Source: Sphingomonas oligophenolica (GTDB taxonomy: Bacteria; Pseudomonadota; Alphaproteobacteria; Sphingomonadales; Sphingomonadaceae). From it: 42,920 nucleotides of DNA. The translations under genes and the position numbers were made by a program. The notes below the pieces were generated by a model. That model made no database searches. It was not told the origin of the DNA and worked only from the letters and a program-made list of their open reading frames with translations. Positions 25,670 through 35,328 of the stretch are shown in pieces (position 1 is the stretch's first letter; each line of letters starts with the position of its first letter). Where the stretch lies: assembly GCF_006438955.1 (NCBI RefSeq), contig NZ_RCZK01000015.1, positions 1 to 42,920 of the forward strand, written 5' to 3'.

Positions 25670-27877
25670 TCAGCGCATCCGCCATTTCAACAGCGGCAGG
25701 ATGCTCGAGTAATCATCGGTCCACGCGCGGATCTGGCGATCGGGCGCAAGCGGGGTCCAATCCGAATCGAGCGCCTCGAGCGCCGCGATCGCGTTGGCGT
25801 TGCGCGACAATGCGATCCACTGGCTGGGCGTCGCGTGGCGGTCGAGCGGCGACGGGCGAAAATCCAGCTCCGCCGTGCGCCATCCGCCCGCGCGCGCTGC
25901 AGCCGCGACGACGGGCTCCAGATCGAGAAAGCGGTTGGAGATATGGATCAGCAGCAGCCCATCGTGCCGGACGACGCGCGCATAAACCCCAAACGCCTCC
26001 TCGGTCATCAGGTGCATCGGGATCGCGTCCGACGAGAAGGCGTCGAGTGCGAGCAGGTCCAGGCTCGCGGCGGGCGCGTGGCTCAGGCTGAGCCGCGCGT
26101 CGCCGATTACGATGGCGGGGTTGGGCGGGCAGCGCGTCAGATAGGTGAAATCGTCGCGCGCGATCCCGACCACCGCGGGGTCGATTTCGTAGAACCGCCA
26201 ATCCTGCCCCGGCCGTGCGTAACAGGCGAGCGTCCCCGTCCCCAGCCCGACCACGCCCACGCGTGCGTGCGCGCCGTAAAACGCGGGGAGCGCTTCCATC
26301 GCCTGCCCGATCCCCGACCCCGGCACGTAATAGGTCGTCGGCGTCCGCTCGCGCACGGGGCTGCCGGTGATCTGGACACCGTGAACGGTGGTGCCGTGGT
26401 CGAGTTCGCGCATCGTCGGCGTATGGCGGATCGTATAGACCCCGAAATAGCTCCGGGCCCGCGCGTCGTCGGCGAACGACAGCGTCAGCGATCGATAGCC
26501 GCCGAACAGCATCACCGCGCCGACCAGCACCAGCATATAGGGCAGCCGCGCGCCCAGCGTGACCAGCCCGATCCCGGCGATCACGATGAACGCGAGACCC
26601 TGATGCCCAGCGCCGAACATCTCGCTCGGTCCTGCCAGATACAGCGCGAACAGAGCCGCGACCGCCACGGCCACGAGGCCCAGCGCAATTCGTCGGCGGG
26701 CACGATCGGTCCACAACGTGCGCACCCTGCGGGTCAGATAGACCTGCGGCACCAGCAGTCCGGCCGCCAGAATGAGTAACGGATATTCGTAGGTCCAGTC
26801 GAACACCATCGGCGCGATCAGCCCCGCAAACACGCCCCCCAGCGCACCGCCGACCGCGAGCGCCAGGTAGAACCCGGTCAGTCGGTCAGGCGCGGGGCGC
26901 AGCCGGTAGATCCGCGTATGCAGCGCGACCGAGGCGACGAACAGCAGCACGAGCGCGATGATCGTGTCGACCAAGGCATTCTGGTTGAGCCCTCCCAGTA
27001 CGACCCCGCCGAGCAACAGGATCAGGATCGGCGCGATCCGGGTCAGCGTATCCGCCAGCCCTCGCCGCTCGGTGAACGCGACCGTGAAGCTCAACAGGTA
27101 TAGCCCGAGCGGCAACACCCACAGCAGCGGCAACGCGACGATATCGGTGGTGATATAGGTCGATGTCGCGAGCATCAGCCCGGACGGCACCGCGGCGAGC
27201 GCGATCCACCACGCGATCCGTTGCCGCGACGCGCGCGGGCTGACCGGCTCGTCATGCAAATCGGCCGGGACCGCGCGGGGCAGCATCGTCGAACACCCGA
27301 CGACCAGCGCGATCAGCACCAGATAGCCCGCGCTCCACAGCCAGCGTTGCCCGGTCAGCGCGAGCGTGGGTTCGACAAGCAACGGATAGGCGATCAGTCC
27401 GCCGAAGCTCCCGAGGTTCGAGGCGGCATAGAGCGGATAGGGATCGTCGCCCCGGCTCGCGAGGTTGAACCAGCGCTGGATCAGCGGCGCTTGCGCGCTG
27501 ACCGCGAAGAACAGCGGCCCGATCGACGCCGCGAGCAGCCACGGCGCCCAGATCACCGGCGATGCCGATGACGGAAGCTCGCGCCCGATCAACCCGATCG
27601 GCAGCCAGCCGGCCGCGACCAACATCACGACGAGATGGATCACCGCCTGTCGGCGCGGCGCCAGCCGGTCGAGCCAATGCGCATAGGCGTAGCCGCCGAG
27701 CAGCAGCAGCTGATAGACCAGCATCGCCGAATTCCACACCGCCGGTGCGCCGCCCAGCCGCGGCAGTGCCATCCGCGCAACCATCGGTTGGACCAGGAAC
27801 AGCAAAAACGATCCGGTCAGGATCGTCGCGATGTAGAGCACCCGTCCGCCGCGCCCCGGCGCGTGCCCGCGGTTCAT
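25670..27877 (-). CDS. Membrane protein with C-terminal spermidine-synthase-like domain (fused MFS/spermidine synthase type)
   Basis: A 735-residue protein with a multi-helix membrane part (about residues 12-480, starting LYIATILTGSFLLFLVQPMV) and a C-terminal Rossmann methyltransferase-like domain. The latter shows VGVVGLGTGTLACYA (nucleotide loop), RFYEIDP and LLALDAFSSDAIPMHLMT, the polyamine-synthase fold. The YxE/D arrangement for aminopropyl transfer is not clear, so true spermidine synthesis is doubtful. The ATG at 27877 overlaps the upstream GNAT stop as ATGA. Longer in-frame starts run through the GNAT gene and were rejected. It ends the hemB-GNAT-GNAT operon. Many bacteria carry such fusions and their role is unknown. 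Confidence 0.88.
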   Translation of the reverse strand: MNRGHAPGRGGRVLYIATILTGSFLLFLVQPMVARMALPRLGGAPAVWNSAMLVYQLLLLGGYAYAHWLDRLAPRRQAVIHLVVMLVAAGWLPIGLIGRELPSSASPVIWAPWLLAASIGPLFFAVSAQAPLIQRWFNLASRGDDPYPLYAASNLGSFGGLIAYPLLVEPTLALTGQRWLWSAGYLVLIALVVGCSTMLPRAVPADLHDEPVSPRASRQRIAWWIALAAVPSGLMLATSTYITTDIVALPLLWVLPLGLYLLSFTVAFTERRGLADTLTRIAPILILLLGGVVLGGLNQNALVDTIIALVLLFVASVALHTRIYRLRPAPDRLTGFYLALAVGGALGGVFAGLIAPMVFDWTYEYPLLILAAGLLVPQVYLTRRVRTLWTDRARRRIALGLVAVAVAALFALYLAGPSEMFGAGHQGLAFIVIAGIGLVTLGARLPYMLVLVGAVMLFGGYRSLTLSFADDARARSYFGVYTIRHTPTMRELDHGTTVHGVQITGSPVRERTPTTYYVPGSGIGQAMEALPAFYGAHARVGVVGLGTGTLACYARPGQDWRFYEIDPAVVGIARDDFTYLTRCPPNPAIVIGDARLSLSHAPAASLDLLALDAFSSDAIPMHLMTEEAFGVYARVVRHDGLLLIHISNRFLDLEPVVAAAARAGGWRTAELDFRPSPLDRHATPSQWIALSRNANAIAALEALDSDWTPLAPDRQIRAWTDDYSSILPLLKWRMR

Positions 27878-28407
27878 CGTGGTCGGTCGATCGCGTAGGT
27901 GATGTGCGGCCGCAGCGGGTCGCCTTGCGCAAGGGCGGGATGATCGAACGCCATATCCGCGGCACGGCGCATGCCGATCCGCTCCATCAGCCCCCAACTC
28001 GCGACGTTGCCGAGTACCGTAATCGCATAGATCGTCGGCCAGTCGAATCTGGCCCAGCCATCCGCGAGGCACGCCCTTGCCGCCTCCGCGGCGAACCCGT
28101 GGCGCTGCCGATCGGGCGCTATCCCCCAGCCGATTTCGGGCAGCCCCGCGATCGGCGTGTCGTCGGGACCCGGCTTGATCCCGCAATAGCCGACGAAGCA
28201 TTCGCTCGCGCGGTGCTCGATCGCCCAGAAACAGCTCCCGGTCGCCGCCCGATGCGCGTTCTGCCGCGCGGCCGCCGCCGCCGCGCCGTCCAGCGTAAGC
28301 GGCGGGCCGAGATACGCCATGAACCCGGGGTCGGTACACATCGCATGATGATGCGGCACATCCTCGTCACGCCAGGGACGCAGGATCAGCCGCTCGGTCT
28401 CGATCAC
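27874..28407 (-). CDS. GNAT family N-acetyltransferase, RimJ/RimL-type (copy 1)
   Basis: A 177-residue GNAT enzyme that would transfer an acetyl group from acetyl-CoA to an amine, often a protein N-terminus or a small molecule. It begins IETERLILRPWRDEDVP, has GYCGIKPGPD and the acetyl-CoA loop region PDRQRHGFAAEAA, and ends with ASWGLMERIGMRRAADM, all in the RimJ/RimL order. The GTG at 28407 overlaps the stop of the second copy (GTGA), so translation is coupled. It is clearly related to its upstream neighbour, suggesting tandem duplication followed by strong divergence. The substrate is unknown. Confidence 0.88.
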   Translation of the reverse strand: MIETERLILRPWRDEDVPHHHAMCTDPGFMAYLGPPLTLDGAAAAAARQNAHRAATGSCFWAIEHRASECFVGYCGIKPGPDDTPIAGLPEIGWGIAPDRQRHGFAAEAARACLADGWARFDWPTIYAITVLGNVASWGLMERIGMRRAADMAFDHPALAQGDPLRPHITYAIDRPR

Positions 28408-28943
28408 GCCGCGCTGCGCTCCACCGCATACACGATCATCTCGCCCAGCGGGTCGTCGCCGGCAAAGCGCGGATGCCGGAAATCGAGGTTGGTGCGCCGC
28501 CGCATCCCCAGTTTCTGCATTAGACGCCACGACGGTTCGTTGCTGGGGCTGGTATAGGCGACGATCGCGGCATCGTCGGTGTGCGCCCAGCCCCAATTGA
28601 TGCTCGCCATCGCCGCCTCGCGCGCGACGCCGCGCCGCCAGTACGCCTCGGCGATCCGCCACCCTGCCTCGAGCATCCCGAACACCGGCGAACCTGCATG
28701 ATGCGCGCGGCGCAGCCCACAGATGCCGATCGGCTCCCCACTCGCGCGCCAATCGACCGCCCACATCGAAAATCCGTCGTCGCGCTGCCCCGCGATCTGC
28801 GCGTCGATCAGCGCATCGAGCGCGTCGTCGGTGGTCGGTCCGCCGAAATGCGTCATCATTGCGGGCGTGTTGATGATCGCGCGGAACCGCGGCTTGTCCG
28901 CCTCGCGCCACGGGCGCAGCGCCAGGCGCTCAGTCTCGATCAT
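28404..28943 (-). CDS. GNAT family N-acetyltransferase, RimJ/RimL-type (copy 2)
   Basis: A 179-residue paralogue of the next gene. It shows IETERLALRPWREADKPRF, FGMLEAGWRIAEAYWRRG, VAREAAMASINWGW (acetyl-CoA-binding helix region) and EPSWRLMQKLGMRRRTNLDF. It starts three bases after the hemB stop and overlaps copy 1 by four bases. The two copies share the opening motif and the C-terminal LMxxxGMRRR block but differ widely in the middle, so they probably have different substrates. Neither shows the signature of a known antibiotic acetyltransferase. Confidence 0.88.
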   Translation of the reverse strand: MIETERLALRPWREADKPRFRAIINTPAMMTHFGGPTTDDALDALIDAQIAGQRDDGFSMWAVDWRASGEPIGICGLRRAHHAGSPVFGMLEAGWRIAEAYWRRGVAREAAMASINWGWAHTDDAAIVAYTSPSNEPSWRLMQKLGMRRRTNLDFRHPRFAGDDPLGEMIVYAVERSAA

Positions 28944-28946
28944 GTG

Positions 28947-29939
28947 TCACCCGTTGAGCAGCCGCGCGGCGTGCGCGGCGTGATAGGTCAGCACTCCCGA
29001 ACAGCCCGCGCGCTTGAACGCCATCAGCGTTTCGAGCACCAGCACGTCGCGCTCGCCCGCCCCCGCCGCGACCGAGGCCTCGATCATCGCATATTCGCCC
29101 GACACCTGATACGCGAATACAGGGACTTCGAACGCGGTCTTCACGCGCAGGATGATGTCGAGATAAGGCAGCCCGGGCTTCACCATCACGCTGTCGGCGC
29201 CCTCGGCGAGATCGAGTGCGACCTCGCGGAGCGCCTCCTCGGCGTTGGCCGAATCCATCTGATACGTCTTCTTGTCGCCCTTGAGCAGGCCGCGCGAACC
29301 GACCGCATCGCGGAACGGCCCGTAGAAGCCGCTCGCATATTTGGCGGCATAGCTCATGATCTGGACGTTGTGCGCGCCCTCGCGCTCGAGCGCGTCGCGG
29401 ATCATGCCGATCCGCCCATCCATCATGTCCGATGGTGCGATGATGTCGGCGCCCGCGCGCGCCTGGTTGAGCGCCTGTTCGACCAGCAGCGTCGCGGTCG
29501 CGTCGTTGACGACATAGCCCGCCGCATCGACCAGCCCGTCGTGCCCGTGGCTGGTATAGGGATCGAGCGCGACGTCGGTCAGCACGCCGACCTCGGGCAC
29601 CGCATCCTTCAGCGCGCGGATCGCACGGCACATCAGATTGTCGGGGTTGAGCGCCTCGCACCCATCGTCGCTGCGCAGGTGCGCGGGCGTGTTGGGAAAC
29701 AGCGCGATGCACGCGATGCCCAAGTCGCGCGCCTCTTTCGCCCGCGCGACGATCCCGTCCACCGACCAGCGCGACACGCCGGGCAGGCTGGCGATCGGTT
29801 CCTCGACCCCCTTGCCCTCGGCGATGAACAACGGCCAGATCAGATCGGCCGGGGTGAGCACGGTTTCGGCGTGGAGACGGCGGCTCCACGCGCTCGCGCG
29901 CGACCGACGAAGGCGAAGGGCAGGATAGGAGGCGGACAT
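28947..29939 (-). CDS. hemB: Delta-aminolevulinic acid dehydratase (porphobilinogen synthase)
   Basis: A 330-residue enzyme that condenses two 5-aminolevulinate molecules to porphobilinogen in haem synthesis, in the cytoplasm. Both active-site lysines are visible: SYAAKYASGFYGPFRDA and ADSVMVKPGLPYLDI (Schiff-base Lys). The metal region reads DVALDPYTSHGHDG, so the Cys-rich zinc site is replaced by Asp/Ala as in Mg-dependent enzymes of alphaproteobacteria. The start chosen is ATG 29939; a TTG at 29975 would add 12 residues. It is the first gene of a four-gene operon with two GNATs and a spermidine-synthase-like membrane protein, and diverges from a lipid kinase gene across 54 bp. Confidence 0.97.
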   Translation of the reverse strand: MSASYPALRLRRSRASAWSRRLHAETVLTPADLIWPLFIAEGKGVEEPIASLPGVSRWSVDGIVARAKEARDLGIACIALFPNTPAHLRSDDGCEALNPDNLMCRAIRALKDAVPEVGVLTDVALDPYTSHGHDGLVDAAGYVVNDATATLLVEQALNQARAGADIIAPSDMMDGRIGMIRDALEREGAHNVQIMSYAAKYASGFYGPFRDAVGSRGLLKGDKKTYQMDSANAEEALREVALDLAEGADSVMVKPGLPYLDIILRVKTAFEVPVFAYQVSGEYAMIEASVAAGAGERDVLVLETLMAFKRAGCSGVLTYHAAHAARLLNG

Positions 29940-29993
29940 GCACACAGCTTTGCTTGATGCGCTTTCGACAGGCAAGCGCTACGGACGTGTGCC

Positions 29994-30878
29994 ATGACCC
30001 CGATCACCTCAGCGGCGCTGATCGTCAATGCGATGTCGCGCACCGGACGCCGCTCGTTCAAGGCCGCCTGCGCCGCGATGCAGGACCTGCCCTTCCCGGT
30101 CGACGCGCACGCGGTCGAAGACCCCGCCGATCTCGAGGCGACCGTCGAGCGCGCGCTCGCCAAGAAACCCGATCTCGTCATTCTCGGCGGCGGCGACGGC
30201 ACGATCAGTGGGCTGGTCGACCTGCTCGTCGGCAGGGACGTGATCCTCGGCGTCCTCCCCCTCGGTACCGCGAACAGCTTCGCGCGCACGCTCGGCATCC
30301 CGCTCGATATCCCGGGCGCGATCGACGTCATCCGCAACGGCGCGCCCCGGCGGATCGACCTGGGGATGATCGACGACGATTATTTCGCCAATTGCGCCGC
30401 GATGGGGATCAGTCCGCAGATCGCGCAGACGGTGCCGCACGGGCTCAAGAAGCTATTGGGCCGCATCGGCTATCTCGGCTGGGCGGCGTATCAATATACC
30501 CGGTTCAAACCGTTCACGCTGACCGTCGGTGAGGGCGCAGCGGCCGAGAGCCTGTGCGTCGTCGAGGTGCGAATCTCGAACGGCCGCTTTCACGGTGGCA
30601 CCCTGCTGGTCGATGACGCCGCGGTCGATTCGGGCGACATCGTCGTCCAGGCGGTGGTCGGCACGACCAAGCGGCGGCTCGTCAAGAACTGGGTTGCCAG
30701 CGTCTTTCGCAGCGAGGCACGGCATGATGACACCCGCGATTTCCGCGGCACGGCGCTGCGCATCGCGACCGATCCGCCGATGCCGATTTCGATCGACGGC
30801 GAAGTGCTCGCCACCACCCCGGTCACCGCGCGGATCGCCGCTGGCGTCATCAAGGTGATAGCACCGGCCCAGCGTTAG
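29994..30878 (+). CDS. Diacylglycerol/lipid kinase family protein (YegS/DagK-like)
   Basis: A 294-residue cytoplasmic or membrane-associated kinase of the DAGK catalytic family, which phosphorylates lipids (diacylglycerol, phosphatidylglycerol, or sphingosine-type bases in relatives). Motifs are ALIVNAMSRTGR, PDLVILGGGDGTISG (nucleotide-binding GGGDGT), LGVLPLGTANSFARTLGIP and ISNGRFHGGTLLVDDAAVD. The C-terminal PMPISIDGEV is the usual end of the beta-sandwich domain. It converges with the MATE gene and overlaps it by four bases at the stops. In a sphingolipid-making organism a long-chain-base kinase role is possible but not shown by the sequence. Confidence 0.9.
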   Translation: MTPITSAALIVNAMSRTGRRSFKAACAAMQDLPFPVDAHAVEDPADLEATVERALAKKPDLVILGGGDGTISGLVDLLVGRDVILGVLPLGTANSFARTLGIPLDIPGAIDVIRNGAPRRIDLGMIDDDYFANCAAMGISPQIAQTVPHGLKKLLGRIGYLGWAAYQYTRFKPFTLTVGEGAAAESLCVVEVRISNGRFHGGTLLVDDAAVDSGDIVVQAVVGTTKRRLVKNWVASVFRSEARHDDTRDFRGTALRIATDPPMPISIDGEVLATTPVTARIAAGVIKVIAPAQR

Positions 30879-32368
30879 CCGACTGGCATCTGCTTGCCCG
30901 TCGGCTCGCTTCCCGCCCGCACCCGCGCCGCGCCGTCCTCGGCGATCGGCGTGTCGACCAGTCTCACCCGCCGCCACCCGCCGAACCGGTAATAGCCGAT
31001 CGTCAGGATCATCGAGGCGAGCGATCCCGCCGGAAAGCTCCACCAGATCGCGTCCGCGCCGATCCGGGGATCGAACACCGCGGCGATGCCGAAGCGGATC
31101 GGGAACATCGCGATCGCCAGGATCACCAGCGGCCCGACCACCGCGCCGTTCGCACGGACGGTCGCGGCGAGCACCATCGACACCCCGAACAGGATGAAGC
31201 TCCATCCCGCGATCAGGTTGATCCGCACCGCGATGCCGATCGACGCGGGGTCCTGCCCCAGGAACAGCCACAGCACATGCCGGTCGACCAGCGTCAGGAC
31301 CGTGAGCAGCCCGCCGGTCAGCGCCAGGTTCATCATCAGCCCCGCGCGCGTGATCCGGTCGACCCGGTCCCACCGCCCCGCGCCGATATTCTGCGCCGCC
31401 ATCGCGCTCACCGCCGCTCCCACCGCCATCGCGGGCATCTGGACATAGGTCCACAGCTGGTTCGCCGCGCCATAGGCCGCGGTCGTCGACGTGCCGTGGC
31501 GATTGACCAGCCCGATCATCGCCAGCGCCGATGTCGACACCACGAGCATCTGCAATCCCATCGGGAAGCCCTTGACGACGATCGTCTTCAACAGGTCGCG
31601 CGCGGGAATCAGATACCGCAGCTCCGCGCCACGCAGCCGGATGACCAGGTCGCGGCGATAGATGAACGCCACCAGCGCGATCAGCGCGACGCTGTTCGCG
31701 ATTAGCGTGGCGAGCCCCGATCCCTCGATCCCCATCGCCGGAATCGGTCCCCACCCGCGGATGAAGAGCGGGTTCAACCCGACATCGACGAGCGAGCCCA
31801 GTGCCATGAATTTCAGCGGCGTCATCGAATCGCCGGTGCCGCGCAACGCCATCGTCAGCAGCACCGACAGGAAGCCCGGCGGCATCGCGAGGAAGATCAC
31901 GCGCAGATAGGCAAGCGCGAGCGGATAGACCTCCGCCGGGGTGGCGAGCAGCCGCAGGATCGCGGGCGCGACGATCCACCCGACGCCAACGGTCAGGATC
32001 GAGATGACGGTGAACAACCCCAGCGCGGTCCCGAGCACGCGCCGAACCGCGTCGATATCGCGGCGCCCCATCTGCTGCCCGATCAGGATCGTCGCCGCCA
32101 TCCCGAACCCGAACACCGCGGCGACGAGCAGGAACATGATGATATTCGCGTTGGTCGTCGCCGCGAGCGCGGTTTCGCCGAGAAATTGCCCGATCCACAC
32201 CGCGTTGATCGACCCGTTGAGCGACTGGAGCACGCTCGACCCCAAGGTCGGCAGCGCGAACACAAGCAACGTCGCCGCGATCGGTCCCGACGTCAGGTCG
32301 CGCTGCTTCCCTCCCCTCCCGCTCGCGGGAGGGGCAGGGGGTGGGCTAGTCTCAGTCGTATCGCTCAC
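30875..32368 (-). CDS. MATE family efflux transporter
   Basis: A 497-residue inner-membrane protein with about twelve hydrophobic helices in two related halves, as in the NorM/MATE exporters that expel drugs or cationic compounds against Na+ or H+. Typical segments are VFALPTLGSSVLQSLNGSIN, LLTMALRGTGDSMTPLKFMA, GFPMGLQMLVVSTSALAMIG and MAAQNIGAGRWDRV. The first 20 or so residues, including SPPPAPPASGRGG, are coded by a paired-palindrome repeat, and the ATG itself lies in the spacer of that repeat. A start just after the repeat would remove this non-conserved tail, but no ATG or GTG is visible there. It lies 51 bp after valS on the same strand. Confidence 0.9.
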   Translation of the reverse strand: MSDTTETSPPPAPPASGRGGKQRDLTSGPIAATLLVFALPTLGSSVLQSLNGSINAVWIGQFLGETALAATTNANIIMFLLVAAVFGFGMAATILIGQQMGRRDIDAVRRVLGTALGLFTVISILTVGVGWIVAPAILRLLATPAEVYPLALAYLRVIFLAMPPGFLSVLLTMALRGTGDSMTPLKFMALGSLVDVGLNPLFIRGWGPIPAMGIEGSGLATLIANSVALIALVAFIYRRDLVIRLRGAELRYLIPARDLLKTIVVKGFPMGLQMLVVSTSALAMIGLVNRHGTSTTAAYGAANQLWTYVQMPAMAVGAAVSAMAAQNIGAGRWDRVDRITRAGLMMNLALTGGLLTVLTLVDRHVLWLFLGQDPASIGIAVRINLIAGWSFILFGVSMVLAATVRANGAVVGPLVILAIAMFPIRFGIAAVFDPRIGADAIWWSFPAGSLASMILTIGYYRFGGWRRVRLVDTPIAEDGAARVRAGSEPTGKQMPVG

Positions 32369-32415
32369 GGCCTATCGTCTTCCCACCCCTAGCCCCTCCC
32401 GCCAGCGGGAGGGGG
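32311..32415. repeat. Paired-palindrome (REPIN-like) repeat, copy A
   Basis: Two hairpins, each CCCCTCCCGC / GCGGGAGGGG with a 2-base centre (32313-32334 and 32393-32414), flank a 58-base spacer edged by GGGG...TGGG and CCCACCCCTAG. The layout matches copy B inside valS. It fills the gap between the valS stop (32420) and the MATE start and extends into the MATE 5' coding region. Confidence 0.88.
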
Positions 32416-32419
32416 ATTG

Positions 32420-35254
32420 TTACCCCAACCGCGCCAGCGCCGCCGACAGCCGTTCAGCCTCCGCCGCCTTGTCAGCATGATCCACCTTGGCCTTCTCGAC
32501 CGCCTCGGGCTTGGCACGTTCGACGAAGCTAGGATTACCGAGCCGACCGGCGAGCGCATCGCGTTCCTTCGCCGCCGCCGCGATCGCTTTGGTAAGACGC
32601 CCGCGAGCGCTATCCACATCAAATTCGTCGCCGAGAGCAATGGTGCCCTCCAAGCCAGAGACAATAATTTGGACACCGCTTTTTGCGTTGTGCGAAATAA
32701 CGCTGGCGGAAACGCCGGGCAAACGAGTCTGATTCGAAAAACCCTGCTCGGCGGGCCAAACGACTACATCTAACCGTGCCAGTCGCTTCAGAGCATCTAG
32801 CCCATGTCGTAGCCAATTACGCTCAGAATCACCAATATCTGAAATCGCAAAGTTAAGTCGCTCCGCTGGACTGATGCCCAAGTCAGTGCGCGCCGCGCGG
32901 ATCTCGCTCACCAGCCGGATCAGCCAGTCGATTTCCTGCTCGGCCTCGGGATCGAGACTCCGCGCGTCCGCCATCGGCCATTGCGCGACGATCAGATCAT
33001 AGGGGCGCGCCCCCATCGCGTGCCACAGTTCCTCGGTGATGAACGGCATGAACGGATGGAGCAGCACCAATATCTGGTCGAGCACCCAGCCGCACACCGT
33101 CTTGCTTTCGGCGTCGATCTCGCCGCGTTCGCCCTCGACGAAGGCGGGCTTGATCAGTTCGAGATACCAGTCGCAGAACCGGCTCCACACGAACTGGTAC
33201 ACCGCGTTCGCCGCACCATCGAACCGATAGTCGGCGAGCGCCAGGTCGACCGCCTGCACCGTCTTGATCGTCTCCGCGATTACCCATTTGTTGACCGCCA
33301 GCGCCGCGTCCGGCGCCTCCAGCGTCGCGCTCGCGCCGATCCCGTTGGCCTGGCAGAACCGCGCCGCGTTCCACAGCTTGGTCGCGAAGTTGCGATAGCC
33401 CTCGACGCGCTTCTCATCCATCTTGATGTCGCGGCCCTGGCTTTCCATCGCCGCCATGAAGAAGCGCAGCGCGTCGGCGCCGTAGCGGTCGATCAGTCCA
33501 AGGGGATCGACCGTATTGCCCTTCGACTTCGACATCTTCGCGCCATCCGCCGCGCGGACGAGCCCGTGGAGATACAGTGTTTTGAACGGCACATCTCCCA
33601 TGAAATGCAATCCCTGCATCATCATCCGCGCGTTCCAGAAGAACAGGATGTCGAAGCCGGAAATCAGCACGTCGTTGGGGTAGCGACCGTCCAAGACTCC
33701 CCTCCCGCCTGCGGGAGGGGTCGGGGGAGGGCTTGTCGAGGTGAGCGCGTCGCTTGCTGACACGCCCTCCCCTAGCCCCTCCCGCAGGCGGGAGGGGGAT
33801 TCATCCGGCCACCCCATCGTAGCAAATGGCCACAACGCGCTCGAAAACCAGGTGTCCAGGACGTCGTCGTCTTGCCGCAGCGCGACGCCCTCCCCCGCTT
33901 GACGCTGCGCTTCCTCCGCGGTCATCGCGACGTAGATCGTGCCATCTTCGGCAAACCAAGCCGGGATCCGGTGCCCCCACCACAATTGCCGCGAGACGCA
34001 CCACGGCTGGATATTCTCCATCCAGTTGAAGAACGTCTTTTCCCACGTCTTCGGCACGATCCGGATCGCACCCGATCGCACCGCCTCGATCGCGGGCTGC
34101 GCGAGGGTCTTGGCGTCGACATACCATTGGTCGGTCAGCCATGGCTCGATCACCACACCGGAGCGATCGCCATAGGGGGTCTGGATCGTGCGCGGTTCGG
34201 CGTCGTGTTCCTCACCGTCCTTGTCGACATGCGGAATCAGGCAGCCATCGGCCTTCAACCGCGCGACCACCGCCGCGCGCGCCTCGGCGGTGGTCAGTCC
34301 GATCAGCTCGGCCGGAATCAGCCCGTCCGCCACCTGCACCACCCGCGCCTTCGCATCGAGCATGTTGAGCATCGTACCCGCCGCAAAACCGGCGCGCTTG
34401 CCGACCTCGAAATCGTTGAAGTCGTGCCCCGGCGTGATCTTCACCGCGCCCGACCCCAGTTCGGGATCGGCATGGTCGTCGGCGACGATCGGGATCAGCC
34501 GCCCGGTAATCGGTAGCCGGACGTTCTTGCCGACCAGCGCGGTATAGCGGTCGTCCGCCGGGTTCACCGCGACCGCCATGTCGGCGAGCATCGTCTCGGG
34601 ACGCGTCGTCGCGACCTCGATGAAGCCCGATCCGTCCTCCAGCGGATAGCGCAGCCGCCAGAAGCTGCCCTTGATCTCGCGCGTCTCCACCTCAAGATCG
34701 CTGATCGCGGTGCCGAGCCCCGGGTCCCAGTTCACCAGCCGCTTGTCGCGGTACAGCAGCCCCTCGCTATGAAGATCGACGAAGACCTTGACGACCGCCT
34801 TGGAAAAGCCCTCGTCCATTGTGAAGCGTTCGTTCGCCCAATCCATCGAACAGCCCAGACGACGCAGCTGGCGCGTGATCTCGCCCCCGCTTTCGGCTTT
34901 CCAGTCCCAAACCTTGGCGACGAATTCGTCGCGGGTGAAGTCGGTGCGCTTCTGCTGGTGCTCGGCCATCCGCCGCTCGACCACCATCTGCGTCGCGATC
35001 CCCGCGTGATCGGTCCCGACCACCCACAGCGCATCCTTGCCCTGCAATCGCGCGTGCCGCGTCAATATGTCCTGCAGCGTGTTGTCGAGCGCGTGGCCGA
35101 TATGCAGGCTGCCGGTGACGTTGGGCGGCGGATTGACGATCGTCCACGGCTCCGCACCGGGGCGGTCGGGGTGAAACAGCCCCTTGTCCTCCCAATGCGC
35201 GTACCAGCGCGTCTCGATCGCGGCGGGGTCGAAGGTCTTGGCAAGTTCGGTCAT
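32420..35254 (-). CDS. valS: Valyl-tRNA synthetase
   Basis: A 944-residue class I synthetase that charges tRNA-Val. Signature motifs are [18 protein letters not shown] (HIGH) and [15 protein letters not shown] in the second half (the sequence reads [11 protein letters not shown]). The editing domain contains [18 protein letters not shown] and TPGHDFNDF, and the tail is the usual C-terminal coiled coil ([20 protein letters not shown]). Between GWPDE and [13 protein letters not shown], residues about 486-520 are coded by a repeat (copy B) and are foreign to the family, where the two flanks are normally separated by only a few residues. The segment at 32600-32860 is noticeably less GC-rich. It follows the S9 peptidase and popZ genes on the same strand. 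Confidence 0.97.
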   Translation of the reverse strand: MTELAKTFDPAAIETRWYAHWEDKGLFHPDRPGAEPWTIVNPPPNVTGSLHIGHALDNTLQDILTRHARLQGKDALWVVGTDHAGIATQMVVERRMAEHQQKRTDFTRDEFVAKVWDWKAESGGEITRQLRRLGCSMDWANERFTMDEGFSKAVVKVFVDLHSEGLLYRDKRLVNWDPGLGTAISDLEVETREIKGSFWRLRYPLEDGSGFIEVATTRPETMLADMAVAVNPADDRYTALVGKNVRLPITGRLIPIVADDHADPELGSGAVKITPGHDFNDFEVGKRAGFAAGTMLNMLDAKARVVQVADGLIPAELIGLTTAEARAAVVARLKADGCLIPHVDKDGEEHDAEPRTIQTPYGDRSGVVIEPWLTDQWYVDAKTLAQPAIEAVRSGAIRIVPKTWEKTFFNWMENIQPWCVSRQLWWGHRIPAWFAEDGTIYVAMTAEEAQRQAGEGVALRQDDDVLDTWFSSALWPFATMGWPDESPSRLREGLGEGVSASDALTSTSPPPTPPAGGRGVLDGRYPNDVLISGFDILFFWNARMMMQGLHFMGDVPFKTLYLHGLVRAADGAKMSKSKGNTVDPLGLIDRYGADALRFFMAAMESQGRDIKMDEKRVEGYRNFATKLWNAARFCQANGIGASATLEAPDAALAVNKWVIAETIKTVQAVDLALADYRFDGAANAVYQFVWSRFCDWYLELIKPAFVEGERGEIDAESKTVCGWVLDQILVLLHPFMPFITEELWHAMGARPYDLIVAQWPMADARSLDPEAEQEIDWLIRLVSEIRAARTDLGISPAERLNFAISDIGDSERNWLRHGLDALKRLARLDVVVWPAEQGFSNQTRLPGVSASVISHNAKSGVQIIVSGLEGTIALGDEFDVDSARGRLTKAIAAAAKERDALAGRLGNPSFVERAKPEAVEKAKVDHADKAAEAERLSAALARLG
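33697..33798. repeat. Paired-palindrome (REPIN-like) repeat, copy B, inside valS
   Basis: Hairpins at 33699-33720 and 33776-33797 have the same CCCCTCCCGC / GCGGGAGGGG arms as copy A, with centres CT and AG, a GGGGGAGGGC ... GCCCTCCCCTAG edge and a 55-base spacer. The element, about 102 bp, keeps the valS reading frame and is translated as [12 protein letters not shown] ... [12 protein letters not shown]. Confidence 0.88.
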
Positions 35255-35328
35255 GCGCGATGCCTTAGCCGCCTCGCGCCACCTTCGTCACCTGTTCCGT
35301 TGCTCGCTGACCGTTCCCCGGGAGGGGA

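Noticed and set aside
25670..27877. Genuine spermidine synthase (speE)
   Set aside because: The N-terminal half is a multi-helix membrane domain and the aminopropyltransferase residues are not clearly present.
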